Source: Aureibaculum algae
GTDB lineage: Bacteria > Bacteroidota > Bacteroidia > Flavobacteriales > Flavobacteriaceae
Length of the DNA stretch: 64,000 nt
NCBI RefSeq assembly: GCF_006065315.1
Contig: NZ_CP040749.1
Coordinates: 4,424,001-4,488,000, forward strand
Direction of reading: 5' to 3'
The notes under the pieces: model-generated
What the model was told of the DNA's origin: nothing
Database searches by the model: none
The model's input: only the letters and a program-made list of their open reading frames with translations
Made by a program: the position numbers and the translations under genes
In this document: in pieces, positions 17,656-27,490 of the stretch
Layout: each line of letters opens with the position of its first letter
Numbering within the stretch: position 1 is the stretch's first letter

Positions 17656-20600
17656 TTATTTTGGATTAAGAGGCATCTTTTCAACTCCCCATTTTTTATT
17701 TGGAACAGGTCCCATTTGTAATTCTAATTTCCCACCTTTTAGCAATTCACTTGCTGGAAACCAAAAAGTTTTGAGTTCTTTTCCATTTAAAGTGGCACTT
17801 TGAATATATTTATTGTTAAAGGAATTATTTTTAGCTTCAATAATAAAGGACTTTCCCCTATTGTATTGGTTTCCTAAATCTATTTCAATTTTCTTAAACA
17901 GTGGACTTCCAATCTCATAGATGGGCTCTGACCTTGTTCCTCCATCGGTTTGAAACAAGCCTATAGATGACATCATAAACCAAGCACTCATTTGACCTTG
18001 ATCCTCATCACCCAAATACGCATTAGACACTCCATAGCCATAAAAACGAGCCATAATATCGCGATTCCACTTTTGAGTTAGCCATGGTTTTTTAACCCAA
18101 TTAAACAAAAAGGAAAAATGCATGGATTGTTGATTACCTTGAATGACTGGAAAATCCCAGTACAATTCATTGGGTGCATTATAACGCCAATTACTGCTCA
18201 AGGTGAACCCATCATCCAACCGTTTTACAAATGTATCTTCTCCTATTATTTTTGCTAACTCTGGAATATCTTGCGGCACAAAAAAGGTTAATTGCCATGC
18301 ATTACCTTCAGCAAATTGATGGTTTCCACCTGTTTTAATGGGGTCAAAATCTTTATACCAATTACCATCAGAATCTTTCAACCGTGCAAATCCAATTTCT
18401 GGATCAATAGCATTCTTCCACCAATATGCTCTATCAATAAACTCGTTATATTCTTTCGTTTTACCCAAGGACTTTGCGAATTGCGAAACGGTAAAATCAT
18501 CAAAGGAATACTCTAAAGTATTTGAAAAACGCCCCTTATTATAGGGCACATATTTATGTTTTAAATAAGTTTCTAAATCTCTATTTCCAGCATAGCCATT
18601 GCCGACTTGCTCCCCTTTTGTCGTTTGCATTTTATATACCGCATCAAAGGCTTTTTCAGCATCAAAATCTCTAATCCCCATTTGGTAAGCACCCACAATT
18701 AATGGAATTTCATGTTCGGCAACCATAACAGGAATATACTCCATACCCGCCGGCCCTTTTGCCAACCACCCACTGGCATCATACATTGCCAATTGTGATT
18801 TTACCCATTTTGATGACCACTCTGGAGTTACTAAATTCCAAAATTGATTTAAATTCCAAAAGGTATTCCAAAACGCATCACACCCTAAAGCAACATCATT
18901 AGGGTCTTTAAATTTTTTAATATTTTCTTCCGCATCAACCCAGCTTCCATCAACATCACTAAAGGTATTTCTACTAACCAATGCACGATACATATTGGAA
19001 TAAAATCTGGTTTTTTCTAACTCATTATTAGTTGTAATCAGAACTCTTTTGAATAACTTATTCCAAGTTTTTTCTTGATTTTCTCTAACTTTTTCAAAGC
19101 TCCAACCGAAAGGTTCTGTAATTTCTTGATCTAAGTTTAATCCGGCATTTTCTATACTCACATAGGAAATACCGGTTCTAGTTTGTACCACTTGGTGCTC
19201 TGCAGTATCAAACTCTACAAAACCAACAACATCTTCCGGATTTATAACCGTTAGTTCTGTTTTATTTGATATAACAACATCCTCTTTTCCTTTTTTAGCA
19301 CCATCAACCCAAATTCCAAAATTCTTTATGGGCTGATCAAATTCCATCACAAAATGAACGGTATATTCTTGAGCAATATCATCCCATTCCATTTTTTTAT
19401 CACCATCTTCAACCATTTGGCTTCGATAGTATTGTTCACCCCAAATACCTGATGATTTTTGTTTACTATATCCTACTATTTTATGATTGTTTATTTTTTT
19501 AAAATAAGCTTCTTCTATACTATATCCGTATTCTGAAGGTATTTGTAAATCTACCAATATTCTAGAATTGGGAACATCATTCGGATAGGTATATCTCTGA
19601 AAACTAGCTCTTGTTGTAGCGGTTAATTCTGCTTTTATTTTATAATCGCTTAAAAAAACAGAGTAGTACCCCAACGGTGCTTCTTCGGTACTTTTATCAA
19701 CACGAGAGCGATATCCATTATCCGGATCTCCTTGACTACCAACATGAGTCACTAACGGTCCATTGGTTGGAAATGTACCCAATCCGGCCATTGTCCATTC
19801 GTGAATATGACTAAAAACACCTACGCTTTCAAAAGTGGGTTGATAACCTCCTTGCCATCCTTCATTTTGATTGTCAGGACTAATTTTAACCATTCCAAAA
19901 GGCATCCACGGACCTGGAGCAATCATCCATCTAGAATGACCAGTCCCAATTTTAGTATCTACATAATCAACGAGTCTATTCTGTTTTTTAGGACTTCTAT
20001 CAACGATACCTGTCTCAATAATGTTTCCATCTACTTTAATAGAATAATTGCTCTTTACTCGTTTAGCAACCGACTTCATTGGAACTTCATAAATTAATCT
20101 TCCATGTTCAAGTATTTCCGTAAAAATAACTTTACCATCTAACTGCACTTCAATTTTTGGAGTTCCCTGAAGATGTTGTATCTCTAACAACAAAGGTTGA
20201 ATTACTTCTCCTTTTTCATTTAGTTCATAATTGGCAACATTTACACTTCTAACAAAAGCTTTTTCAGGTGTTAATAACATCACACTGGTTGGGCCTTCTA
20301 ATCTTACTTGATCAAAAACCATCCAACTTCCTTCTAATGTTGTAAATTGAATATGATTACCTCCACTCTTGATTAAGTTAGCATCAATAGGAATTACCAA
20401 TTTTTGTTCTTTTGTATTTGTAATTTCTCCTTTTAAAGTCGCTGCATTTCTACCTTTATCTAATCTAATTTTCCAAGATTTACCATTGATCTTAATTTTA
20501 AAATAAGGAGGTGTTTCTGGATTACAATCTAACACGTCTATAATCAACTCGTAATTACCTTTCTTCGGTTTCTCTTTAATTCCAAATAGAATATTAATTT

Positions 20601-20886
20601 CATGTGGACGGATTCCTGCCAAACCTGAAGTACCTCCCCAGTAATCAATTGCCCCTGGAAGCACAAAAGGAAAATCTTCCTTCTCATTAGAATAATTAAC
20701 CACATAAAATCGATCTTCCCACCCAAAATCTTTTTCTAAAAACTTATTGTATTCACCATTAGATAAAGCGAATTCAGCACCACTATTATCTGACTTACCT
20801 ATTTGCCAAATTGTTGACACTTGAGCAGAACAGTTAACATACGCTATTATACTTAAAATTAATAATTTGATTTTTAAACCTTTCAT
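17656..20886 (-). CDS. GH92 family protein with N-terminal extension, Gln at the general-acid position
   Basis: The 1076-residue protein is about 280 residues longer than a standard GH92. A signal peptide ends near NCSAQ. Residues 25-200 form a beta-rich extension resembling a carbohydrate-binding or rhamnogalacturonan-lyase-type sandwich (ending WMVFDQVRLEGP). The GH92 core begins at YVDTKIGTGHSRW near 310. The base loop GDEDQGQMSAWFMM is intact, but the general-acid motif reads QGNQQSMH (Q919), Gln instead of Glu. It lies 11 bases after manA and 7 before the next GH92 in the operon. Likely periplasmic or secreted. Confidence 0.9.
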   Translation of the reverse strand: MKGLKIKLLILSIIAYVNCSAQVSTIWQIGKSDNSGAEFALSNGEYNKFLEKDFGWEDRFYVVNYSNEKEDFPFVLPGAIDYWGGTSGLAGIRPHEINILFGIKEKPKKGNYELIIDVLDCNPETPPYFKIKINGKSWKIRLDKGRNAATLKGEITNTKEQKLVIPIDANLIKSGGNHIQFTTLEGSWMVFDQVRLEGPTSVMLLTPEKAFVRSVNVANYELNEKGEVIQPLLLEIQHLQGTPKIEVQLDGKVIFTEILEHGRLIYEVPMKSVAKRVKSNYSIKVDGNIIETGIVDRSPKKQNRLVDYVDTKIGTGHSRWMIAPGPWMPFGMVKISPDNQNEGWQGGYQPTFESVGVFSHIHEWTMAGLGTFPTNGPLVTHVGSQGDPDNGYRSRVDKSTEEAPLGYYSVFLSDYKIKAELTATTRASFQRYTYPNDVPNSRILVDLQIPSEYGYSIEEAYFKKINNHKIVGYSKQKSSGIWGEQYYRSQMVEDGDKKMEWDDIAQEYTVHFVMEFDQPIKNFGIWVDGAKKGKEDVVISNKTELTVINPEDVVGFVEFDTAEHQVVQTRTGISYVSIENAGLNLDQEITEPFGWSFEKVRENQEKTWNKLFKRVLITTNNELEKTRFYSNMYRALVSRNTFSDVDGSWVDAEENIKKFKDPNDVALGCDAFWNTFWNLNQFWNLVTPEWSSKWVKSQLAMYDASGWLAKGPAGMEYIPVMVAEHEIPLIVGAYQMGIRDFDAEKAFDAVYKMQTTKGEQVGNGYAGNRDLETYLKHKYVPYNKGRFSNTLEYSFDDFTVSQFAKSLGKTKEYNEFIDRAYWWKNAIDPEIGFARLKDSDGNWYKDFDPIKTGGNHQFAEGNAWQLTFFVPQDIPELAKIIGEDTFVKRLDDGFTLSSNWRYNAPNELYWDFPVIQGNQQSMHFSFLFNWVKKPWLTQKWNRDIMARFYGYGVSNAYLGDEDQGQMSAWFMMSSIGLFQTDGGTRSEPIYEIGSPLFKKIEIDLGNQYNRGKSFIIEAKNNSFNNKYIQSATLNGKELKTFWFPASELLKGGKLELQMGPVPNKKWGVEKMPLNPK

Positions 20887-20897
20887 ATTATTCTATT

Positions 20898-22664
20898 TTA
20901 ACAAGCTTCGTCTTTTACAAATGATACTATTACCTTTGCTTTTTCCCCACCTTTATTAACCAACTTATAACTATTCGCAGCAGCAGATACTGCAAATGTT
21001 TCCGCATAATGAAATATTTGACATTCATCAGCTAACTCTAGTTCAATTGAAGTACCCTCAACAAGCATTAATACATGACATTGATTAAGTGTTTCGATGG
21101 TGACTTCATTATCAAATTCATATCTAAAGATGTCATAAAAATGATCAGAATGTGTTGGCAAATGTATTTTCTTCCACTCTTTTCCTGACGAAAACACATA
21201 TGGTTTAGAAATTAAAGTATCTTGAACAACCTTTCCTTTTCTATTAAAATTTAAATTGTCAAATGCCCTATTAATATTTAAGGGTCTCGGATTTCCCTCT
21301 AAATCTAATCGTTGCCAATCATACATTTTAAAAGTGAATATATATGGAGTAGCACTAATTTCTAAAATCATATTATTAATTCCTGAACAGTGAATGGTAC
21401 CGTTTGGTATTAAAAATAAATCGTGCTTTTTTGCCGGTATTCTTTGAACGTACTTTTCTACATCCAAAATTTCCTTTGTTTCACTGCTGTGCTCAAGTGC
21501 TTTTTTAAAGGCTTTTGGCTCAATACCCTCTTGAAATCCTAAATAAACATCAGCATCTTCTTCTGCATCAAGAATATAATAAGTCTCATCTTGTGTGAAA
21601 TTTTCACCAAATTCTTTTTTAATATAATTTGGTGTTGGATGACATTGTACCGAGAGGTTACCTCCATCGAATGTATCAAGAAAATCAAAACGAATTGGAA
21701 ACTCATCTTGAAACCTTTTTGCTGCTTTTCCCAAAACATTCTTTTGCTCATGGAACATTAACATATCAAAAGAAACTTCTAAGAGTTTTCCATCACATTC
21801 GAATAACATACCATTTTCAGGAACAATCATTTCAAAAGACCAAGCGTAATTAGGTACATTTTGATTTAAGTCTTTAAACCTATCTTTTATCCATTGTCCA
21901 CCCCAAACACCAGGTTCAAACCAAGGTCTTACTCGAAAATAAGTTTTAGACATCTTCGTTAGTTGTTGTCGTAATAAAGCACCAGTCATCCAAGTAGGAT
22001 GTTTAGGCCTTTGCTGATCAACTATAAGGTCAATTTTTGGCAATAATCGCTTTTTTTCTTTATTCAACACTACCCAATCTACAAAATAGAAATGCTTATA
22101 CATCTGTTTTGTGTTTTTTGCTGAATTCACTCCCAAATTAGTAATTTCATTTGCCCTCATTCTGAATTGGAGCTCGTTCTTAGGTAAATCAAAATATACT
22201 AAATACCCCTTCAGATTGCATTGACCAGCTCCAGTTCCGTAAATAATTGTAATGTCCGTACTTTCTTCTATTTTAATAGTTGAAAGTTTTGCTTCATCAA
22301 AATAGTCATGCAATTTTAAAGCTGTTCTATATCCGAAAACAGGGTCGTCACCTCCTAAATAAGGGTCTACCATTTGTTCTATTTCATCTTCAGATTTTAA
22401 GTAATCTTGCATGTTACACGTTGCAACACTCAATCCTTTATTTCTCAATATTTGGACAAAAGAGCCAGAAACCTCCTCCCAATCCACACCAACATAGCCA
22501 TCAAGTATAATTATCTCTTCTTTACAAATTTCATCTACTAATGTTTCATACCCTTCACCAATAAACCCATCTTTTATATGTACAGACGGATAAATATCAT
22601 AAACATTTTTATGATGGCTTGGTTTTTCTAAGGGCAGTAAAAATTGACTTGTTTTTCGTTTCAT
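20898..22664 (-). CDS. manA: Class I mannose-6-phosphate isomerase
   Basis: The 588-residue protein contains the type I phosphomannose isomerase metal site: QCHP (Gln and His ligands) followed by the Glu in TQDETYYILDAEED, and a later His in FLIPNGTIHCSG. It is longer than E. coli ManA (about 390), with an extra N-terminal domain seen in a Bacteroidetes subgroup that includes a kinase-like GTGAGQC stretch. It converts mannose-6-phosphate to fructose-6-phosphate in the cytoplasm. It is the first gene of the minus-strand mannose operon, divergent from lacI, and its promoter carries an inverted repeat. Confidence 0.88.
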   Translation of the reverse strand: MKRKTSQFLLPLEKPSHHKNVYDIYPSVHIKDGFIGEGYETLVDEICKEEIIILDGYVGVDWEEVSGSFVQILRNKGLSVATCNMQDYLKSEDEIEQMVDPYLGGDDPVFGYRTALKLHDYFDEAKLSTIKIEESTDITIIYGTGAGQCNLKGYLVYFDLPKNELQFRMRANEITNLGVNSAKNTKQMYKHFYFVDWVVLNKEKKRLLPKIDLIVDQQRPKHPTWMTGALLRQQLTKMSKTYFRVRPWFEPGVWGGQWIKDRFKDLNQNVPNYAWSFEMIVPENGMLFECDGKLLEVSFDMLMFHEQKNVLGKAAKRFQDEFPIRFDFLDTFDGGNLSVQCHPTPNYIKKEFGENFTQDETYYILDAEEDADVYLGFQEGIEPKAFKKALEHSSETKEILDVEKYVQRIPAKKHDLFLIPNGTIHCSGINNMILEISATPYIFTFKMYDWQRLDLEGNPRPLNINRAFDNLNFNRKGKVVQDTLISKPYVFSSGKEWKKIHLPTHSDHFYDIFRYEFDNEVTIETLNQCHVLMLVEGTSIELELADECQIFHYAETFAVSAAANSYKLVNKGGEKAKVIVSFVKDEAC

Positions 22665-22702
22665 TTAATTGTTCTAAAGAGCACTAAAGTAATCATATTC
22701 TC

Positions 22703-22720
22703 CATATGTTCAAACATATG
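22703..22720 (-). promoter_or_regulatory. Promoter and dyad operator of the manA operon
   Basis: A perfect inverted repeat CATATGTT-ca-AACATATG lies 39 bases before manA. On the minus strand the -7 box TATGTTTG (22711-22718) fits TAnnTTTG and lies inside the repeat, so a bound protein would block the promoter. No good -33 box is seen at the usual distance. The arms do not match the LacI-type sites on the other side, so the operon's own GntR regulator is the better candidate. Confidence 0.6.
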
Positions 22721-22743
22721 AACATAATTTTATTAAAATATTT

Positions 22744-22798
22744 TTTGTCAGAACATTAAAAAATCCTACCTTTGATTAAGCTAACTAAACCGGTGTAG
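22744..22798 (+). promoter_or_regulatory. lacI promoter with LacI-type operator
   Basis: -33 TTTG at 22744-22747, a 19-bp spacer, and -7 TACCTTTG at 22767-22774 match the Bacteroidetes promoter exactly. At the expected transcription start lies CTAAACCGGTGTAG (22785-22798). It differs by one base from the perfect dyad at 23838-23851. CCGG-centred palindromes are typical LacI-family operators, so autoregulation is likely. Confidence 0.75.
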
Positions 22799-22812
22799 TT
22801 ATTTTGAAAAAA

Positions 22813-23823
22813 ATGTACTTAAAAGATATTGCAAGCGACTTAAACCTCTCCAAGACTGCCGTTTCTCTTGTGCTTAATAATAGAGGTAACGAAAATAAAA
22901 TAAGTCAAAAAACTCAAAAAAGAATTATTGATTATGCTAAAAAGCATAATTATAAACCGAATCAGCTTGCCCGTGGATTAAGTCGAGGGAAAAGCGAAAC
23001 TATCGGGTTAATTATACCTAATATTTCGGATATTTTTTACGCTAAAATAGCAAGTCATATCGAGAAAAAAGCCAAATTGTATGGATATACGGTAGTTTAC
23101 AGTAGCTCTAATGAAAATCCGGAAATTGAAAGTGAATTAATTAGATCAATGTTAAACCGTCAAGTAGATGGATTGATAATTGCCTCGACACAACAAAATC
23201 AGTCTGATATTCAGATTTTGAAAGACTTAAATTTCCCGTTTGTATTAATTGATAGACACTACCCCAATATTGAAACTAATTTTGTTATTGTTGATAACTT
23301 TGGTGGAACTAAAGATATAACTCAGCATTTAATAAAAAATGGAAGAAGAAAAATTGGATTTATTACAATTAAATCTAATTTAGATGCTATAGAGCAAAGA
23401 TTATTGGGTTACCAAGATGCTATTAAAGCAAATAATTTAGAAATTAAAAGTGAGAATATTAAGCAATTAGATGTTGTTGATTATCAAAAAGAAATGAAAC
23501 AAGCAATTAGTGATTTGGTAAAGCCATCAGTTAATGTAGATGCCATTGTATTTTCTACTCATTATTTAACAGCATCTGGATTGAGAGAACTAAAATTATT
23601 AAAGTTTAAAGTACCTCAGCAGGTTGCTCTTGTCAGTTTTGATGAACTAGGAGCATTCGATTTGGTTGAACCGCCAATTACAACTAGTAAGCAACCAGTG
23701 CTCGATATTGGAAATCTTGCTGTTGAAATTTTGGTAAATGACATTGAAAATAAAAATTTAAAGATTGAAAATAAAAATGTATTGAAAACCAAACTCTTAA
23801 TTCGTAAATCTTGCGGAATATAA
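22813..23823 (+). CDS. LacI family transcriptional regulator
   Basis: The 336-residue protein starts MYLKDIASDLNLSKTAVSLVLN, the LacI helix-turn-helix with hinge helix NQLARGLSRGKSETIG near residues 50-62. The rest is a periplasmic-binding-protein-like effector domain. ATG 22813 is preferred; a TTG at 22804 would add three residues. It controls the divergent plus-strand mannoside operon, as suggested by matching operators at 22785 and 23838. No separate promoter is seen before the next gene, so the operon may be read from the lacI promoter. The effector is not known; mannose or a mannonate-type intermediate would fit. Confidence 0.9.
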   Translation: MYLKDIASDLNLSKTAVSLVLNNRGNENKISQKTQKRIIDYAKKHNYKPNQLARGLSRGKSETIGLIIPNISDIFYAKIASHIEKKAKLYGYTVVYSSSNENPEIESELIRSMLNRQVDGLIIASTQQNQSDIQILKDLNFPFVLIDRHYPNIETNFVIVDNFGGTKDITQHLIKNGRRKIGFITIKSNLDAIEQRLLGYQDAIKANNLEIKSENIKQLDVVDYQKEMKQAISDLVKPSVNVDAIVFSTHYLTASGLRELKLLKFKVPQQVALVSFDELGAFDLVEPPITTSKQPVLDIGNLAVEILVNDIENKNLKIENKNVLKTKLLIRKSCGI

Positions 23824-23837
23824 AATTTATCATTTAA

Positions 23838-23851
23838 CTAAACCGGTTTAG
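23838..23851 (+). promoter_or_regulatory. LacI-type operator before the GH38 gene
   Basis: CTAAACCGGTTTAG is a perfect 14-bp palindrome in the 49-bp gap between lacI and the first GH38 gene, 21 bases before its ATG. The same motif with one mismatch lies at the lacI promoter. No TAnnTTTG box is seen in this gap, so the site may act as a roadblock or on an unseen promoter. Confidence 0.75.
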
Positions 23852-23872
23852 CAAAGCTAAAAATCACATAGT

Positions 23873-26800
23873 ATGAAACAACAGAATAATTATCCAGCGA
23901 TTAAAATAATAATTACTATTACTTTATCTTTCTTTTTATTCACCAATGCTTATGCAGATTTAGGTGAACCTATCCCCAAAAAGCCTTCAAGTAATTCTTT
24001 TCATGAAGGTAACGGAAATGGGCATATACAAGAACTAAATACTAACTACAACTTATATAAAATTATTAAAAATGACATAGAAGGTTATAAAAAAATGCTT
24101 TCAGGATCAGAATTCTATTTATATCCTTCAATACGAGAAGATATAAATGTGTCTATGATTGCCCGTGCCACCACAGGTAAAATGGGATTTGAGTTTCTTA
24201 CAGGAGAAGTACCTAAAAATTATACCTCAGACAATGTAACTTTCTTAATGTTAAGTGATATTGATCTAACATTGAAGGAGTCCTTCGACATTTATCTAAA
24301 TGATAAACACTTATTGACATTCAACTCCAATGAAGATGGCACACTTACAGTTACTGACAATCCTGGAAATGGTAATGCCGAATATGGTTTAATGAAAAGA
24401 GATGGCAATGGTGATGGGGTAGGTATATTCCGCCTAACCGTTCCTACCCCATCAATCAAAAAAGGAAAAAGTGCTAAGGTTAAGATTGTTGGTCATAAAA
24501 AAAACTCAAACTGTTGGCTCATGATTTTTAAAGCAACAGATGTGGTTGAACGAATCAAAAAATCAGTTTTTAATGAAGCTGCCTTTGTTCTTAAGGAAAA
24601 AAACGGAACTCTTTATATTGATGCCCCAACACATTTCTCAGGCAAAAAGGTCCATGTTATTAGCGATGGTAATAAAAGTAAGATAAAGGCTTTCAAAGCA
24701 CAAGGAGAATTATCAAAAGTATCTTTCGCTATAAATCCACCAAAAAACAGCTTCTCTATTATTTATGATGGTAACATCATAGATTTAAAATTTGATAAAG
24801 ATGATGGCACAATCTCAAATACAGATATTGAAGGAAAATATCTCTACCACAACATCGCAAATTACAATAATGGTTGGTTTGCTTCATTGACCAAATTATA
24901 CAAGCCCGAGTTTTTTGAAACTTATAATGACTTTTTTGATAAGAAATATGAAAAAGGGCTGGTTTCCATAATGAATTCAAGTCATCAGGATATTGCTTGG
25001 GTAGATCGACCTGAAGTATGTATTATCTTAAGAGATACTTTATTAATAAAACCAATATTAAAAGATGCCTTTACAAGAGATGATTATGGGTTTGATATAG
25101 AAGATGGACTTATGTTACGTGAATACATTGAAAGACATCCTGAATCAGTTGAACGTCTGACTACATTACTAAATAAAAAACTTATTTCAGTTGGAGCAAC
25201 CTATAACTGCCCCTATGAAGATATGTATGATGCCGAAGACCAAGTGCGTCAATTATACTTGGGTAAAAAATGGGTAAAAAAGACTTTTGGAGGGTATGAC
25301 TCTAAAGTTTATTGGAATGTAGATGTACCAGGAAAATCTTTACAAACACCGCAAATACTTAAAAAAGCGGGTGTAGATTATATGATTATCAGTAGACACG
25401 CTAAGGGTATGTTTCATTGGAAAAGCCCTGATGGAAGTTCCGTATTTACCTATTCACCTGGCCACTATGGAAATGATCTACTTTATCTTTCAAGAGACCT
25501 TAACAATAAAATGAAATACGGGGCAGAACAAATTTTATATTGGGAAAATAATTTTGAAGGTGGTGAAATTCACACCCCCTTACTATCAAGTCAAGATATG
25601 CTTCCAGCCATTGATTACTCAGAATTTATAGAGACTTGGAACACCTTCGATTCATTGAAAGATGATAAAGGGGTAGAAAAAAGTGTTTATCTACCTAAAA
25701 TGGAGCTTATGACAGTTGATGAGTTTATGCCCTTGGCAGAGAAAAATGCAACCAAAATAGACACTATCATGGGAGAACGTCCCAATGTTTGGGTTTATAT
25801 TCATGGTCCGGGTCATCATGATGCTCTTACTGCAAGTAGAGAAGCTTCAAAATTACTACCTGCTGCAGAAAAATTTCTTTCAATAGCTAATATTTTGGAC
25901 CCAAAAAAGATGCAATACCCTTATGAAGAGTTTGATGAAGCCTGGCAATCTAAGATCTATCCTGACCACGGTTGGGGAGGACATGATGGTGATATTACTG
26001 ATAACTTATTTAAAGAAAATTTAGTGAAATCGAGAGTTATGGGTCAAAATCTTTTAGATAAAGGGATAGACTATATTTCAAGTAGAATTAAGAAGAATGA
26101 AAAAATTGGCATCCCGATAGTGCTCTTTAATAGTCTTTCATGGAAAAGAACCGACCCTGTAACAACATCTGTTCAATTCGCTAAGGGAGATATGACAAAT
26201 GTAAGTGTACGTACTTCCAATAAAAAGAAAATTTCTACACAAACTAGTAATAAAGTGTATTATGATGATGGAAGTTTAAAAAGTGCGGATATTACTTTTA
26301 TCGCCGAAAATATCCCTTCTATTGGCTATACAACGTATTATATCACCAATGATAAAAAGACCTCTTCAATAAAGCCTAAAAACACGAGTACTTTTTCCTA
26401 TGAAAACCCTTTTTACAAAATAGATTTTGGAAAAGGAGGTATAAATCAAGTTTATGATAAGGAATTTAATAAAGAACTTTTTGTGACTGATAACTTCAAA
26501 GTGGGAGATGTTTTCACCATGCAATCTGTGGGTAATGGTGCAGGAGAATTTGGCGATATTCAGCAACCGAGTATGGAAAATTTTGACAAAGTGAGTCAGC
26601 ACAATCCGGAATGGAAAATTTTGGAAGATGGCCCTGTTTACACAAAATATAGATTAGAACAACAAATCTTACATTCCATAGTGAGACAAGATGTTACCTT
26701 ATACCATAATTTGAAGCGAATTTATTTTGATACGAGTCTACGAAATTGGTCAGGAGAATTATACCGCGAGTTTAGAACGGCCTTCCCCATTAATATGAAC

Positions 26801-27487
26801 AACGCTGAAATTGCCCATGAAGTTCCTTTTGGAAGTGTTAGAGTGGGCAAGGATGAAATAAAGTCAGCAGGCGAACGCTACACACCATTAGGTAAAGACG
26901 TTCACCCTCGAGCAATTATAGATTGGATTTCATCTACAGATGATGATATCTCAATTACATTGAGTTCTTCAGTTGCAGCAGCTGATTGGATAGATCCAAC
27001 CGAAAATAGTGCTGGAAAAGCCGTTTTACAGAACCTATTGTTGGCCAGTAGAACATCATGCCATTGGGAAGGGAACGAATACTCACAAGCAGGCAATCAT
27101 GATTTTCATAATGTCTTAACATCAAATAAGGCAGGAAGTATTCAAGGTCAAAAAATTGCCAAACAAAAAAATGAGCCTTTGTATGTGGTCGTACATCCAA
27201 ATACTTCCAAAAAATCGTTTTTGCCCGAATCATTGAGCTTCTTCTCTATAGATACCGACAATGTTATGATAACAACCATTAAAAAGGCGGAAGATTCTGA
27301 AGAAACAATTGCTCGTATGTACAATGTAAAGGGCGGTAATGAAAAGGTGAACGTTTCATCTTATTTCGACATCAATTTCTACAAACACACTAATATTATT
27401 GAGGAGAATCCTACACCTATAGCTCCTGAATTAAAAATAGGTAAATATGCCATTGAAACCTTTAGTTTAAATATTAATGACTTTTAA
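23873..27487 (+). CDS. GH38-type alpha-mannosidase, secreted
   Basis: The 1204-residue protein has a signal peptide ending near TNAYA. Residues 30-330 form a beta-rich N-terminal region. The GH38 catalytic domain follows: SSHQDIAWVD with H371 and D373 as expected metal ligands, WNVDVPGKS with D484 as the likely nucleophile, and HGPGHHDAL near 645. The C-terminal half has the beta-sandwich domains of GH38 enzymes. GH38 retaining mannosidases need zinc or another divalent ion. First enzyme gene of the plus operon, 49 bases after lacI and 3 bases before the sugar porter gene. Probably periplasmic. Confidence 0.87.
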   Translation: MKQQNNYPAIKIIITITLSFFLFTNAYADLGEPIPKKPSSNSFHEGNGNGHIQELNTNYNLYKIIKNDIEGYKKMLSGSEFYLYPSIREDINVSMIARATTGKMGFEFLTGEVPKNYTSDNVTFLMLSDIDLTLKESFDIYLNDKHLLTFNSNEDGTLTVTDNPGNGNAEYGLMKRDGNGDGVGIFRLTVPTPSIKKGKSAKVKIVGHKKNSNCWLMIFKATDVVERIKKSVFNEAAFVLKEKNGTLYIDAPTHFSGKKVHVISDGNKSKIKAFKAQGELSKVSFAINPPKNSFSIIYDGNIIDLKFDKDDGTISNTDIEGKYLYHNIANYNNGWFASLTKLYKPEFFETYNDFFDKKYEKGLVSIMNSSHQDIAWVDRPEVCIILRDTLLIKPILKDAFTRDDYGFDIEDGLMLREYIERHPESVERLTTLLNKKLISVGATYNCPYEDMYDAEDQVRQLYLGKKWVKKTFGGYDSKVYWNVDVPGKSLQTPQILKKAGVDYMIISRHAKGMFHWKSPDGSSVFTYSPGHYGNDLLYLSRDLNNKMKYGAEQILYWENNFEGGEIHTPLLSSQDMLPAIDYSEFIETWNTFDSLKDDKGVEKSVYLPKMELMTVDEFMPLAEKNATKIDTIMGERPNVWVYIHGPGHHDALTASREASKLLPAAEKFLSIANILDPKKMQYPYEEFDEAWQSKIYPDHGWGGHDGDITDNLFKENLVKSRVMGQNLLDKGIDYISSRIKKNEKIGIPIVLFNSLSWKRTDPVTTSVQFAKGDMTNVSVRTSNKKKISTQTSNKVYYDDGSLKSADITFIAENIPSIGYTTYYITNDKKTSSIKPKNTSTFSYENPFYKIDFGKGGINQVYDKEFNKELFVTDNFKVGDVFTMQSVGNGAGEFGDIQQPSMENFDKVSQHNPEWKILEDGPVYTKYRLEQQILHSIVRQDVTLYHNLKRIYFDTSLRNWSGELYREFRTAFPINMNNAEIAHEVPFGSVRVGKDEIKSAGERYTPLGKDVHPRAIIDWISSTDDDISITLSSSVAAADWIDPTENSAGKAVLQNLLLASRTSCHWEGNEYSQAGNHDFHNVLTSNKAGSIQGQKIAKQKNEPLYVVVHPNTSKKSFLPESLSFFSIDTDNVMITTIKKAEDSEETIARMYNVKGGNEKVNVSSYFDINFYKHTNIIEENPTPIAPELKIGKYAIETFSLNINDF

Positions 27488-27490
27488 ATT

